Position numbers and translations under genes: made by a program. This document shows, piece after piece, positions 44,180-55,393 of a DNA stretch of 64,000 nt (positions are counted from its first letter, which is position 1; each line of letters opens with the position of its first letter). The notes beneath the pieces are model-generated. The model was not told the origin of the DNA. It ran no database searches and worked only from the letters and a program-made list of their open reading frames with translations. The stretch comes from Terramyces sp. JEL0728 (taxonomy: Eukaryota > Chytridiomycota > Chytridiomycetes > Rhizophydiales > Terramycetaceae), in contig JADIIU010000001.1 of NCBI GenBank assembly GCA_027603945.1, forward strand, positions 1 to 64,000, in the 5' to 3' direction.

Positions 44180-45322
44180 CTAAACAGATTTGGCGAATCC
44201 AATTCGCTTATTGAATTTATCGTAAATAGTGTAGTAAGCTCTGCCCCAAACTTGGCCAAAATTGGCAAACGGAGTGGTTCCATCTGCTCCAGCTCTGGTA
44301 ATGCCAGATAAGCACACTCCGTTGTAAGGAATCACATATGCCGTTGACGAGAGTGAGTATTGAACCCCATTCAGCGTAAATAGCATTGGAATTTTGGAAC
44401 TTTGCCATTTGCAATCCACAATGTACGAACTGTAAGCAGAACTATAGACGCCGCCCAAATAAGAATTGATTTTATCTGCTAGACTGTTGTCGAAAAACAT
44501 CTGACCAGTGCCTGTATCAGAAATGGCATTTCCTCCTCCGGATTTACCAAGAGCAAGCGGAGCGGATCCATTGAAAGTAAAAGTCAAAGAGGAAATATCA
44601 AACTTCCAATAATTTTCACTAATAAGGGGAATGTAGGTGATTGGGCCTGCAAACTTGCTCTTGTCAATTCCACCAATAGTAATTTCACCACTTACAATAT
44701 CATTGACAAACCGAAAGTCAAAATTAGTGAGATACGTTGCAAATATCTGCTGAGAGCCCTGTAATCCAAGGGCATCCATAATACTGGCATCTCTTCCAGT
44801 TTTGAACGCAATTCTACTGATGGAATCATAGCCCAACCCTAAAATGCCATCCCCAGAGTTGCCAAATCCTGACATTTGATAAGCGGAGCCAAAAGGAAGA
44901 TCTGCAATTTTAAATCCATCAAACTGCACTGGTCCACTGAAAATGTTGAAATCCACATTTGATGTTCCATACCCAACGTAAGCAGTTTGAGACAAATTCT
45001 TTAATGTTGGATCAGACACATTCAAAACACAAGTAGTTGGATTGGGCAACATGTTGTCGCAGGAGCAGCTATTATCGCCAGCGTTCGAAGTGCATCCTGG
45101 ACCGCGAACAAACATGTCTGCTGAACCAGTGTCGATAATTAAGCTGAACACTTGGCCACTCCCAACAGTTACATTGACGTAAAACGCAAAATTCTGTCCA
45201 TTGATTAAAGAAGTTGAAATTTGTCTCTTGTGATGGTGTCTGAGCTTGCGATTCAGCTGAAGCCTGTACACTTTGGCGCAAATGGTAGAGGTGAGAAGCA
45301 AATGCAGCAGGAATGCAAGCAT
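44180..45322 (-). CDS. Secreted pepsin-like aspartic protease 3
   Basis: 380 residues, intronless. Signal peptide MLAFLLHLLLTSTICA, then a short propeptide ending in a basic run (RHHHKR, about 28-33). Catalytic motifs DTGSA (Asp64) and SDTGTGQMFF. A cysteine-rich loop just after the first site (CTSNAGDNSCSCDN...TC) suggests extra disulphides. Ends FNKRIGFAKSV. Tandem with protease 2, on the opposite strand from protease 1. Confidence 0.92.
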   Translation of the reverse strand: MLAFLLHLLLTSTICAKVYRLQLNRKLRHHHKRQISTSLINGQNFAFYVNVTVGSGQVFSLIIDTGSADMFVRGPGCTSNAGDNSCSCDNMLPNPTTCVLNVSDPTLKNLSQTAYVGYGTSNVDFNIFSGPVQFDGFKIADLPFGSAYQMSGFGNSGDGILGLGYDSISRIAFKTGRDASIMDALGLQGSQQIFATYLTNFDFRFVNDIVSGEITIGGIDKSKFAGPITYIPLISENYWKFDISSLTFTFNGSAPLALGKSGGGNAISDTGTGQMFFDNSLADKINSYLGGVYSSAYSSYIVDCKWQSSKIPMLFTLNGVQYSLSSTAYVIPYNGVCLSGITRAGADGTTPFANFGQVWGRAYYTIYDKFNKRIGFAKSV

Positions 45323-45637
45323 TTTAGTCTATATTTTGTGAATTTTTCTTTGGGCTCCTCCATTCATTGATTCCGAAAAATACCTGAGGCTGTAGAGATC
45401 TCTACAACAGAGCATCATGGTAATTTATCTATAATCGACTGCTAGAATAAAGGTTACAAACGAACCCGAGATTTTCTCGCTTGCAAAATATCTCCAAAAC
45501 TCAATTTTCCTGAGAGACCAATTAGAGGATGCGCATTCGTAACGAGTAGCGAATTTCATCCTTAATCCTTTGCTAATCTTTGTTTTGGATCGTGTGTTTT
45601 CGGGACCTTTCTTTAAAATTTTTCACCAAACAACGAA
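45323..45637. other. Divergent intergenic region
   Basis: Between protease 3 and the Hsp70-like gene. Nothing recognised beyond likely promoters. Confidence 0.4.
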
Positions 45638-47500
45638 ATGGCTTTCCAGTACTATGCTGCCTTGGACATTGGGGTTTGTAAGATTTAATCCTAGACTTCT
45701 CATTCAGGATATGCCTACATTTCGCACAGCGACCTCAAGAACGGAATGTCCCCAAAAATCCAAGCAATTTGGAAACACATGCTCTTCCCGTATTGTAAAG
45801 ATGCCTCCTATATCCTTTACGAGATCGATCCGCAAGGTAATGCAATATCTAATTGCAAGGATTTGGAACCCCAAAAGCCTACGGTTATGGTGCTTTAGCG
45901 CTCTATCAAAGGAATCCAAAAGTCAACTTGGAATTGATCAAGCATTTCAAATTACGACTTTCGCCTCATAACAAAGAGGAACCGCTTCCAGGAAAACTGA
46001 CCATCTCTCAAATATTAAAGGACTACATGAATTATATCAAAAGCAATGCCCTTGCTTCAATTCGAGTCGATGATCCAAATCTTGATGAAAGCACAATTGC
46101 ATGGTACTAGATTGCTGATTGTAGGGCTATTACTGTTCCTGCAATTTGGACTGAAGACGCAAAAAGATTAATGAGAGATGCATGTTTCGCCACTGGAATT
46201 ATTCCTTCATTCGATTCAGATAAAATGAGAATTGTCTTGGAACCAGAAGCAGCAGCCATTTGTGCACTTACAGAAAAGCGTTCTGGATTCGAATTGAAGG
46301 ATGGCGAATCGGTTGTGGTGCTCGATGCTGGCGGTGGTACCGCAGATATCACTTCGTTAAAGATGACCCCATCTGGGCTGCAACAGCTTATCCCTAGTTC
46401 TGGCTGTCTGGTTGGTAGTATCAATATTACAAAAGCTTTGGAAGAAAAATACAGAGAAAAAGTTAGCGCTGATGCTTACCAAAGAGCAAAGCGTTCTGAC
46501 CCAAGATTCTTTGACAAAATCTACAGGTTAAACTCTTTTAACAATCAGAGAATTCGATCAAGTAAAGAATGATTTCAATTTGGATCCTTCTATGGACGAA
46601 GTACCGAACAGGGCTGAAATTACAATGTCCAACAGCTTGTTCAATGCATTGACACCGGATATGCAAAATCACTTTAGAAGAGTGCAGAATGTAATTTGTT
46701 TCTAAACCCAGGGATGTACTGATAAGGTGTACTTTTCCACCAGAGACATTGAAAGTGCTTTTGATCCTGTAATTAAAGTAATTTTCACTGCTTTACAAGA
46801 ACACATTGAAAAATTGGAGCAAGTGGAACAGCGTCAAGTTACAAACATCCTTGTTGTAGGTGGTTTTGCAAGATCTGCCTATTTTGTGTCTTGTTTGAAG
46901 AGAAGATATTCCTATGCATTAAAAGTACCAGCGGATCCTGAATCTTGTATTTTGAAGGGAGCTGTTTACTACTTGACAAATGTTATTCAATCCGACCCTC
47001 CAAAAGGGCAAGCAGCAGTTGCAGCAGAAGATAACTATGCCCCAAGATTCCCTATTGTTAGCAGAGCAATGACTTACACATGTGGTATCGCTGCAACAAA
47101 GGCATCAAATCGCCCAGAGCCAGGGTTTGTTTGGGATGAAAGAGGAAACGAATACGTTCTAAGAAACGCATTCCTGAAATTTGTTACAATTGGACAGGTA
47201 ATCAATCCTTCAGAAGTAAAAGAATACAAATTTAGTCCTATTTTAGATACTAGTAGAGCGGTAACATTCACATTATTCTATTCTCCAGATAAGGATCCAA
47301 GATTAGTTTCCGACCTTGCCCACTTGCCAAATGGAGGACAAATCGTGACAGAAACTGTGATGGTACCTCCAGAGTACCAACATTTAGGAAGAAAGAATGA
47401 ATTTGTAGTTCGAATCAAGTTTGGTGAAACTGAATTGAATTGTGAAATTACTCATACGCAGAGTGGACAAGTGCAACACTTTTTTGCGCTCTCACGTTGA
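45638..47500 (+). CDS. HSPA12-like atypical Hsp70
   Basis: 584 residues from six exons. Introns are 45674-45694, 45837-45859, 46104-46124, 46527-46548 and 46691-46711 (21-23 nt). Nucleotide-binding motifs: ALDIGTSHSGYAY (phosphate 1), LEPEAAAICAL, VVVLDAGGGTADI (phosphate 2) and ILVVGGFARSAYF (adenosine). The architecture matches HSPA12A/B, distant Hsp70s with an actin-fold ATPase and a short C-terminal part instead of the canonical substrate domain. Likely cytosolic; clients unknown. The spliced frame is continuous to the stop. Confidence 0.92.
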
Positions 47501-47535
47501 ATAAACATATTAAACTCGGACTTTTATTGTTACAG

Positions 47536-49139
47536 TCAAGCATCTACTTTTCCAAATTTGAGTCTTGCATTTCTAAGACCGGTTTGAAGTAGCTCGTCAT
47601 ACTTTTCGTATTCCGCCTGCAGTGAATAACTAATTACCTTTTCCGCCTCATACTCTTTTTGCTTCAATAGTTTTTCATTTACTTTGCGGTGTTCAAATTC
47701 CTCAATTTGATCTGCAAGGATTTTGGAGTACTTTTGCTTAATCACAAGAGTTTTAGCATTGGATTCAGCTTCAATCTGTTTACCCTTTTCGATTTCCTTT
47801 TCAAGTTCAATTTTGTGAAGGCGGCTTATCTCTTGGTCCTGCTTGTTGCGTTCGATAGCTGCTTTTAATTGCTCTTGTCTTCCTTTGATTACATCCTTCA
47901 TTAATCTATCTCTAGCAGCTTGTTCCTTTTTCCAGCTTTCCGTGCGTAATTTCCAAATCTTTGATCAGCAAATTCTTACTCTGTCTTGCTCTTCATTATA
48001 ATACTGCTCTAATTCCTTTTCTCTTTGGGTTTCTTCCGCCTTTTGCCTTGTTAGATGTTCTCTGTATAACTGCATTTCCTTTTGGAGCTCCAATTTGCGT
48101 CTAGAGTTTGATTCCTTTTCAGCCTTTTCCATCTTTGAAATCTCTTCCAGAATGCGAAGATCATTATCCAACGCCCTCTTCACATCTTGTTGGCGTTGCT
48201 GAATCTTGGCTTTATTGAACGCATCCAAGTCAGCTCTGATAGCCCGCTTTTCTTGTTCTTTACGCGTTCGAATTCTTTCGTCTTCCATTTCGCGCATTTG
48301 TATATCTTGGCGCTTGCGGTTAGGATTCACTTACCATGAGTCTAGCCTCTTCGGCTTTCAGATGTTCTTGAAGTCTAGCCTGCTGCTTTAACGATTCAAT
48401 CTGTTCTTGTAGAATTACTAGTGTTTGGACACTCCTGTCGTAAGCAACTTGGTGGTCGCGCCGTTCTCGTTCTTCTTTTTTCAACCTTCCTTGCTCCCAC
48501 AATTTATCATAATACTCTGCTTCTTTCTTTTCAAGCTTCTTTTTCTCCTCCTTTTCAATCAATTGAACGGCGCGATCTTTGGCGACTTGCTTGATCAAAA
48601 TCTTGCTCTCCAATTGACGCAGCTCATCGCAGCCCTGTCTTTTGTTATTTTCCGATTACCTCCATTGTTGATTTAGTTTTTCTTTGACAATTAATTTGCG
48701 TTCATTCTCTCTTACTAATCGTAATTCAGCCATTCTCTCACGCATCACTTTAATGCGCGATTCGTTGGTGCCTTCTTTTTTCAAAAGAGCTTGTCGGTAA
48801 TTCACCTCGTCCTGAGCCAATAGTTGCTTCAATCTTTGTTAGTGAGATATAAACTTTTCACGCCTTTGTTCCAATTTACTATTTTCGGTCCCTCTTAACG
48901 CATTTAATTTTGAGAGAACTCTATTCCTGTTAATTTTATGAGTGGTAGATTCTTCAAATTGAGACTACAGTTATGAGATTTCTACTTTGCGATCCATATT
49001 TTGATAATATTGTGAGGTGTCTAGTATAGCTTGTCTTATCGCCTCATCTTTGCGTCTATTAGTGATGATGTTGTCCGAATTTCCTCTTAGAGGCTTCTGA
49101 ATTGTCAGCTTTAATCTGTACCTTTGAATAAGATGTCAT
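47536..49139 (-). CDS. CFAP53: CFAP53 (CCDC11) ciliary microtubule inner protein
   Basis: 490 residues from seven exons; introns of 21-25 nt. Almost entirely coiled coil of the trichohyalin-plectin type. The order of segments follows animal CFAP53: RREKLKQLLAQDEVNYRQAL, RMAELRLVRENERKLIVKEK, LNQQWRQGCDELRQLESKI, YYDKLWEQGRLKKEERER, then LQEHLKAEEARLM and a C-terminal RNARLKFGKVDA. CFAP53 lies inside axonemal doublets and supports dynein docking in motile cilia. Without splicing the gene looks broken by several stops, but removal of tiny introns gives an exact frame. Its presence implies a motile flagellate stage. The first intron (25 nt) is the least certain. Confidence 0.85.
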
Positions 49140-49252
49140 TCGAAAATTAACTTTTTCTCAAAAAATGACGTTATCTGACACTGGACATTCAGCGAGCAAA
49201 CAAAACTGCCACCGTATTTAGAAATGTGTAACCAGCATGATTTATTAAAACT

Positions 49253-50622
49253 CTACAACTCATCAGCGTATGGGAGACGTAGAAGGTTTCCTGAAGCAAC
49301 AACACTAGGTTTAGACGCAATAGCTGCTTTGATAATCTAAATTAGCAACAAATACCTTTTGAACATCAGCAACAGTGACTGATTTGATATTGGCGACATC
49401 TAATAATTGAGTGGTTTTGCCAGAGATTGCTTCTTTTCCAAGCGCTTCAACTAATCCTTGGCGGCTCAATTCTGATTCGGCGGTGACGATCGCAGACTTC
49501 TTGGCAGCTTCGAAAACATCGGCTGGAATAGAGGATGCAAATCCTTTTAGGGCAGAAATAGATTTTTGGACTGCTTCTTTAATTTCAGAGGTTTTCCCTT
49601 CAGCAATGAATCCAACAAGGCCGGTGTCTACATATGAATTGCTGAATCCAGAGACAGCAGTGGATACTTCACTTTGAGTTCCCCATTTGATGTTTTGCAC
49701 TTGGTCCAACAATGCGCGCAATACCAATGAAGCACTATAGCTTTCCGAGGTATAAGAAACTCCAGGATAAGCGACAGCGTACAAGGCTAATGAATTTGGT
49801 CCTGCTTCCAAACGAGCTTCTCCACCATAGTATTTTGCTTTTGGGGTTTCAATTGCTTCTTTGGCAAAAGATACTTTGGATAAAGCAGACTCGACAACTG
49901 CTTGCAAATCTGAGTGTGCAACTCCTGTAGCAACTACAGCAATACGGTCCGGGGTTAAATATTTAGAGTGAGCCTTGACTTCTGCACGAGTGAATCCTGA
50001 AAGAGCTTCCTTGGTGGCGAATACGCTGTTTCCTAAACCAGTTCTAAATGCAATTTGGTGTAATTTTTCAAATGTTTGAACATGGCGGCATGTTTTGGCC
50101 GAAGCAGATTGACTGGCGACTCCGTTAAGAGCGTCCAAAAATTCATAAACTTCCAATGATGGGTTGAACACTTGTGAGATTAATAATGGAACTGCATCGA
50201 CCCTGTGATTAAAAATATCCTTACACATCATCACGCAAAAATTCAGATCCCACGCTGATGTGTTCCCTTGAAACAGTGGTATAAAGGCTGTTTCCTCTTA
50301 ATTGTGCTTCTAATACGTTGCGAATAGCACTGTCTCCTGGAGTGTCCTATAATTATGTATATTGTACCCTGACCAATAAACGCTTGTACAAATGAGCTAC
50401 ACCCGGTGCGTCTGGAGATTCATACCTAGAGCCTGCTTTTAGATAGACTGCGACAGATGAAACTGGCCCTAAATGATCGTAGGAAGCCAATGTAACGCCA
50501 GAAGGAGTCTTTGAAACTGTTTTAACCACCTTTGGTGCAGCTGCAACTTGTTCTCCTTTACGGTTGTAACTGACAGACGATTGTGCTCTGATTTGTTGTA
50601 AAATAGTGCGATTTCGAAGCAT
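49253..50622 (-). CDS. QCR2: Cytochrome bc1 complex core protein 2 (QCR2), M16-type
   Basis: 435 residues, four exons (introns 21, 22 and 19 nt). Start at 50622 gives a mitochondrial presequence (MLRNRTILQQIRAQSSVSYNRKG). M16 features: GVTLASYDHLGPVSSVAVYLKAGSRYE and the first-domain helix VAHLYKRLLVRDTPGDSAIR. The catalytic H-x2-E-H of processing peptidases is absent (HLYKR), which points to the non-proteolytic core 2 subunit of complex III. The C-terminal exon reads IIKAAIASKPSVVASGNLLRL. It implies a normal respiratory chain. Confidence 0.85.
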
Positions 50623-50707
50623 GTAAATTCCAGATGAAAAAATCCAATTTTTTTCAACAGCACCAAACCATACCGTGGCTGAAAAGATAGATGGGAATGA
50701 TAATTTA

Positions 50708-52457
50708 TTACATCCTGAAAACTCCAAATTTAGTTTCTTCTGGTTTGGAATTGAGTGAGGCACTTAATGCAAGCCCTAGAACTTTGCGAGTATCCTGCGG
50801 TTCAATGATGCCGTCGTCCCACAAACGAGCACTAGCATGGTATGGATGACCTTCGCTATCGTACTGCTTTTGAATTGGCTCTTTGAACTTTGCTTCAGCT
50901 TCGGGACTCCAAGTTTCTCCTCTTTTGGCTTTAGCATCGCGAGTAATTTGGGCTAGCACACCAGCCGCTTGTTCACCACCCATTACAGAGATACGAGAGT
51001 TTGGCCATGACCAGAGGAATCGTGGTCCGTATGCTCTGCCACACATACCATAGTTTCCAGCTCCAAACGAGGCACCACAGAGAACCTACGCGTAAGAAAT
51101 AGTATACAGTGAATTTAGGGACTTTGGCAGAAGCGACTGCATTTACCATCTTTGCGCCATTCCTAGCAATACCGCCTGCTTCAGCGGACTTGCCAACCAT
51201 GAACCCTGTGATGTTTTGCAAGAACACTAGTGGAATTCCTCTTTGTGAACACAACTCTACAAAATGAGCTCCTTTCAATGCACATTCGGAGAAAAGAATA
51301 CCATTGTTAGCAACTATACCAACTGGGTAGCCATGGATTCTTGCAAACCCTGAATTAATAGCACATACCAGTAACCAATGTTTGCCCGTAATTTTCCTTG
51401 AATTCATGGAATCTACTTTCGTCGACAATTCTAGCAATAACTTGCTTGAGATCAATGGGTTTACGCAAATTATCACCGACTATCCCTCCAATTTCAGATT
51501 CTGGATATAAAGGTGGTTTAGAAACAGTCAAATTCATGTTGGTTTCCTTCTTGTAGTTGAAGTTGGCAACAATTTGACGCCCAATTGCAAGCGCATGCTC
51601 ATCAGATTCTGCCAAATGGTCAGTTACACCAGAAACTTTGCAGTGTAAATCACCACCTCCTAATTCTTCAGCAGAAACTTCTTCTCCGGTTGCTGCCTTG
51701 ACCAACTAAAGTTAAAACAGCTTACTGGAGGTCCGGCCAAGAAAATAGTTCCTTGATTTTTGACAATAACACTTTCGTCAGACATTGCTGGTACATATGC
51801 CCCTCCAGCCGTGCAAGACCCTAATACAATCGCTACTTGTGGGATCCCTGCTCCAGATAATGTTGCTTGGTTATAGAAAATTCTTCCAAAGTGCTCCTTA
51901 TCTGGAAATACATCTGCTTGACGAGGCAAATTAGCACCACCAGAGTCAACGAGATAAATGCAAGGAAGGCGGTTTTCCCTTGCAATTTCTTGTGCTCTCA
52001 AGTGCTTTTTAACAGTGATTGGGTAATAGGAACCGCCTTTGACTGTTGGATCGTTAGCAACAATAACACATTCTACTCCACTGACTCGGCCAATACCAGT
52101 TATAATTCCACCAGCAGGTACATCGTCATCATATAATTCAAATCCAGCAAACTGGGATAATTCCAAAAACGGTGTTCCAGGGTCGATTAGTTGGTCAACT
52201 CTATCTCTTGGCAAGAGTTTCTTGCGCTCCAAATGTCTTTGTCTGGCTTTTTCCCCTCCTCCTAGTTTGATTTTCTCTACTTTTGCCCTCAAATCCTGAA
52301 TCAATCTTTCTTGAGCAGTGCTGTTTTCCTAATATTACGAATCTAATACCTTGAACTGAGTGGAATCAGTGTCAACTGTGTTTTTGATTACAGGCCCGAT
52401 CGTGTGGAATCTCCTGCGTATTGAATTGGCAGCGATAGATTTGGTTAGTCTCAACAT
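50708..52457 (-). CDS. MCCB: Methylcrotonoyl-CoA carboxylase beta subunit, mitochondrial
   Basis: 555 residues, five exons (introns 21, 20, 19 and 22 nt). The N-terminus [21 protein letters not shown] is a mitochondrial presequence. Carboxyltransferase motifs: [133 protein letters not shown]. This set distinguishes MCC-beta from propionyl-CoA carboxylase. It acts in leucine breakdown with a biotin-bearing alpha subunit not in this window. QCR2 follows directly downstream. Confidence 0.95.
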
Positions 52458-52576
52458 TTGGAGTGAACTTTTTTCTTGCTTCAATTACGAACGTGACCAT
52501 TTCTTGTGCTACCTATCCAATTGAAGCCAAAACCCAAGTTTGATAAATGGCAGGTAGAAAATAATTTATTGTGAAT

Positions 52577-53545
52577 TTACAAATTAAAGCCAGAATCTCG
52601 TTTAAGCTGGTTGATTTTATCAGCGTCGTCTACTGGTGCAGTTATCACTAGCTTGATGCCAGCGTTGGACTTGATTTCTATAGGGGTATCGTTGTTTAGT
52701 ACTGGAGTACTAATCTTTTTTGCAAGGGAGGTTGTGCGAGGGTACTGTTGGTAAATATCTTCTGGAGCTTGTAAAGATGAATTTCGTCTATAAAAGTGGG
52801 GTTCGTTTTCTTCGTCCGAGTCGGGGAATAGGATTCGATCGATTTCAGGAATCACACTGTCAACCGCCTCCATAAACGAATCCCAGAGCGAGGGCGAATT
52901 CTTTTTTGTTTTCCAGATAACTTCTTTGGTATCTTCTGGTGAAGGTGGAACTACAATCTTTGACAGATCTGGCATATTTGTCTGTACTTTGGGATTTGGA
53001 GATCCAATCGGAGTATTTGTAAATGAAAACCGCTTGCGATCTTCAGGAAGCGATCTGTAGGCAATTTTAAACAGCTTGTCAAATACCCGTGATACATTTG
53101 TTGAATTTGTTGCGCTGCTTTCGGCAAAAAGGGATTCATATTGGATTGCGAGTTCCTTCCCCATTTCCAAAGTAACCTTTCTATCCTCCCTATCAGATTT
53201 ATTTCCAACGATCAATATGGATGGATTTGGGATCTTGCTGTTGATTTTGTAGGCTTCCAACCACATCTTTATACTTTCAAACGACTCTGGATTTGTTACA
53301 TCGTACACTGCAATACAGCCAACTGTCCTCGACCAATGCGCTTTTATGGTATTCACCAGCTCTTTCTTTCCAGGATTGTCAATGATATGGACTTTTACTG
53401 AGGCTGAATCCACTGGCAATATCGTTGAAAAGAGCTGGATCCCGTAGGTCGGAAATGTCGGCTCTGGTTTCGAAAGATATTTTTTAATTAAACTCGTTTT
53501 CCCTACTTGAGAATCTCCAAGCACTGTAATCCGCAAATCTGTCAT
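52577..53545 (-). CDS. Atypical Rab/Ras-like small GTPase with C-terminal extension
   Basis: 322 residues, intronless; the start at 53545 was chosen because the fold begins MTDLRITVLGDSQVGKTS (P-loop). The G3 motif is IIDNPGKKE instead of WDTAGQE, so the catalytic glutamine is replaced by Lys. G4 is NKSD and G5 SSATN. The GTPase ends near residue 165. A 150-residue Ser/Pro/acidic tail follows, with no C-terminal cysteine, so prenylation is not possible. Family assignment within Rab/Ras is unclear; an unprenylated Rab-like protein with slow or no intrinsic hydrolysis is inferred. It is divergent from vasohibin. Confidence 0.8.
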   Translation of the reverse strand: MTDLRITVLGDSQVGKTSLIKKYLSKPEPTFPTYGIQLFSTILPVDSASVKVHIIDNPGKKELVNTIKAHWSRTVGCIAVYDVTNPESFESIKMWLEAYKINSKIPNPSILIVGNKSDREDRKVTLEMGKELAIQYESLFAESSATNSTNVSRVFDKLFKIAYRSLPEDRKRFSFTNTPIGSPNPKVQTNMPDLSKIVVPPSPEDTKEVIWKTKKNSPSLWDSFMEAVDSVIPEIDRILFPDSDEENEPHFYRRNSSLQAPEDIYQQYPRTTSLAKKISTPVLNNDTPIEIKSNAGIKLVITAPVDDADKINQLKRDSGFNL

Positions 53546-53871
53546 TCCTCGACGGCTCTTTTTTTCTTCTTTTATGTCGCGACAGCTATGGTGAAACTTC
53601 CTACGCCTGCCATAGACAAGGCTGAGACAGCTCTGCCGCCTAACAGAAAATACAAAAGGGACCATTCCGTCATACTCACAAGGATCTAGAGAGTGTGATT
53701 GCCTAATATGGCTGTCTTGTTAGTAAATTACGACGGGGAGCAGTCTGAATATTGGGTAATAAAACATCTGAGGTTTAGACAAGAGATTACCAAGTGATTG
53801 ATCACATAATATTGTTCTGTATTTGGTGAGATTAACAATGTCATCAAAATAATCTGTCAAAATATTGAATA
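53546..53871. other. Divergent intergenic region between GTPase and vasohibin
   Basis: An ATG at 53708 (MAVLLVNYDGEQSEYW) can be extended by one putative 23-nt intron, but no conserved continuation follows. I leave it as non-coding or an unresolved 5' exon. Confidence 0.4.
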
Positions 53872-54697
53872 ATGCATGTTCTGACAGAGGTTAGGATCAC
53901 GCAAGCATACAGCCAATTGGAATCGCTGATAAATGCGCACACAGAATGCCAAGAAACCAAAGAGATACTGGAAGAAATGAACTGGGCGCCTTCATTGACA
54001 GACTACCCGATACCAAGACCGGTAGTGCATTGCAAAACCACTCCGACATTACGGAGAATCACATCAATTCGTAATCTGTAGTAATATTAGAGAGATATTT
54101 TGAAAAATTATCGTACAACTTTCTTGGTGAACCATTCTTTATCATAAAAAAGGCATTTTCAATCAACAAGCTATGCAGAGTATCACAAGAAATGATTCAA
54201 TGTGGTTTGCCGATTAAATGCTTGGAAGCGGTTGCGCTGGGTATCTACCTCACAATGAACTTTGGTATCGATAGAGTCCGTAAATATTTCTAAATCAAGC
54301 AATTTCATTCAAATCAGAATGCGATGGCAGTGAGTATAGACATATCGTATTGGGGATTAAATATGGTGATCGGTGGGGTGCGATTGGATTGTCGCGCAGG
54401 TTAGGTAGGATTCGCTAACAAGATCTGATGGATAAGCCAATCACCTACAAAAGTCTTTCAGATTTGATTCATGATTATAAGCGATCCTACGAAAACAGTA
54501 AATCTGATTTAACGAGATTGCCATGCGCTGGTAAAAATAAAGATTGGAACACCAGTGTCGCATAGTATGAGCAGCAACGAGCTACCCAGTTGGAAGGCAA
54601 GTATCATTAATTGTAGAAGTTCTCTATCCTTGCAGATCAAGGATGGTCAATTGTCGGGAAGGAAATAGATCTACACGCAAGATCAATAAGATCATAA
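53872..54697 (+). CDS. Vasohibin-like tubulin tyrosine carboxypeptidase
   Basis: 242 residues from six exons. Introns are 54071-54090, 54280-54299, 54405-54422 (18 nt), 54498-54516 and 54597-54616 (GC-AG). Conserved family blocks appear only after splicing: SIQRYFEKLSYNFLGEPFF, LPIKCLEAVALGIYLT, VPISFKSE, YRHIVLGIKYGDRWGAIGLSRR, LDLMDKP, HALVKIGTPVSHS. The non-canonical Cys-His-Ser triad is present (Cys110, His144, Ser161). Vasohibins remove the C-terminal tyrosine of alpha-tubulin, normally with the small partner SVBP, which I do not see here. It fits the ciliary gene at 47536-49139. The N-terminal start is the first ATG that leads into the conserved region. Confidence 0.92.
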
Positions 54698-54762
54698 AAT
54701 ACTGAATTTCAATTTGATTAATTAAGAATTATCTCCTGTCTGGAAATCAGACTTTTTTTCAA

Positions 54763-55382
54763 ATGAATCTGCTGGACGACTCTCAACATTTGGTGGATGA
54801 TACATGGTCGGAATCCGTTATACATCCATTGTTAGATATTTCGGCTCCAAAGATGGTCTTGGAGGAGCTTGGTCCAGCTGAAGGAACATTCGATGATCCG
54901 GACACAAAGGAGATTGCAGAATTATTAAATCAAGTGCAAGAGATCTGCAAAGATGATGAGGAGGAAGTTGACGATTTACTTGACGCTGTTAAAGCAGCGA
55001 TAGACAAGGAAACAACTGCCATCCAGTTCAAAAACAAAATTGCAAATTCCATATCGATAGAGAAACCAGAGATTAAACCAGCAAAAAAGTCGGCGCTGGC
55101 GTATAATATCCCGAAAATAGAGTACGAGACGATGGTGCTGGAAGAGGATACGATGATGGAGGTAATTTCGGTTAATTTCAGAGTCAAGTACTGGGAATAA
55201 TGGGAAAATATATGCCGCGAACAGACCTAGAAAAGGCATATAAAAGTAGATATCAGGTGGAAGACCATACGAGGATAGAATCTCCATCGACAATCGAATA
55301 TCTCAGCCGTCACAGACTTTACGAGGAAAACACAAAAATACTGGACATCAATAAGATACAGAAACTGCCAAAGCTAAGGTGA
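54763..55382 (+). CDS. Acidic/helical protein of unknown function
   Basis: 199 residues, one 20-nt intron (55162-55181). The N-terminal half is acidic with predicted helices (TKEIAELLNQVQEICKDDEE, VDDLLDAVKAAID). After a basic linker the second exon encodes SQVLGIMGKYMPRTDLEK, then a Tyr/Arg/Glu-rich stretch and the end KIQKLPKLR. No signal peptide, membrane helix or known motif. Convergent with the F-box gene, with only 11 bp between stops. I do not recognise a family; proximity to vasohibin may be chance. Confidence 0.7.
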
Positions 55383-55393
55383 AATATAGACAA

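Noticed and set aside
47536..49139. Apparent stop-riddled pseudogene on the minus strand
   Set aside because: Each break falls in a 21-25 nt GT-AG segment. Removing these gives a continuous CFAP53-like protein, so it is an intact spliced gene.
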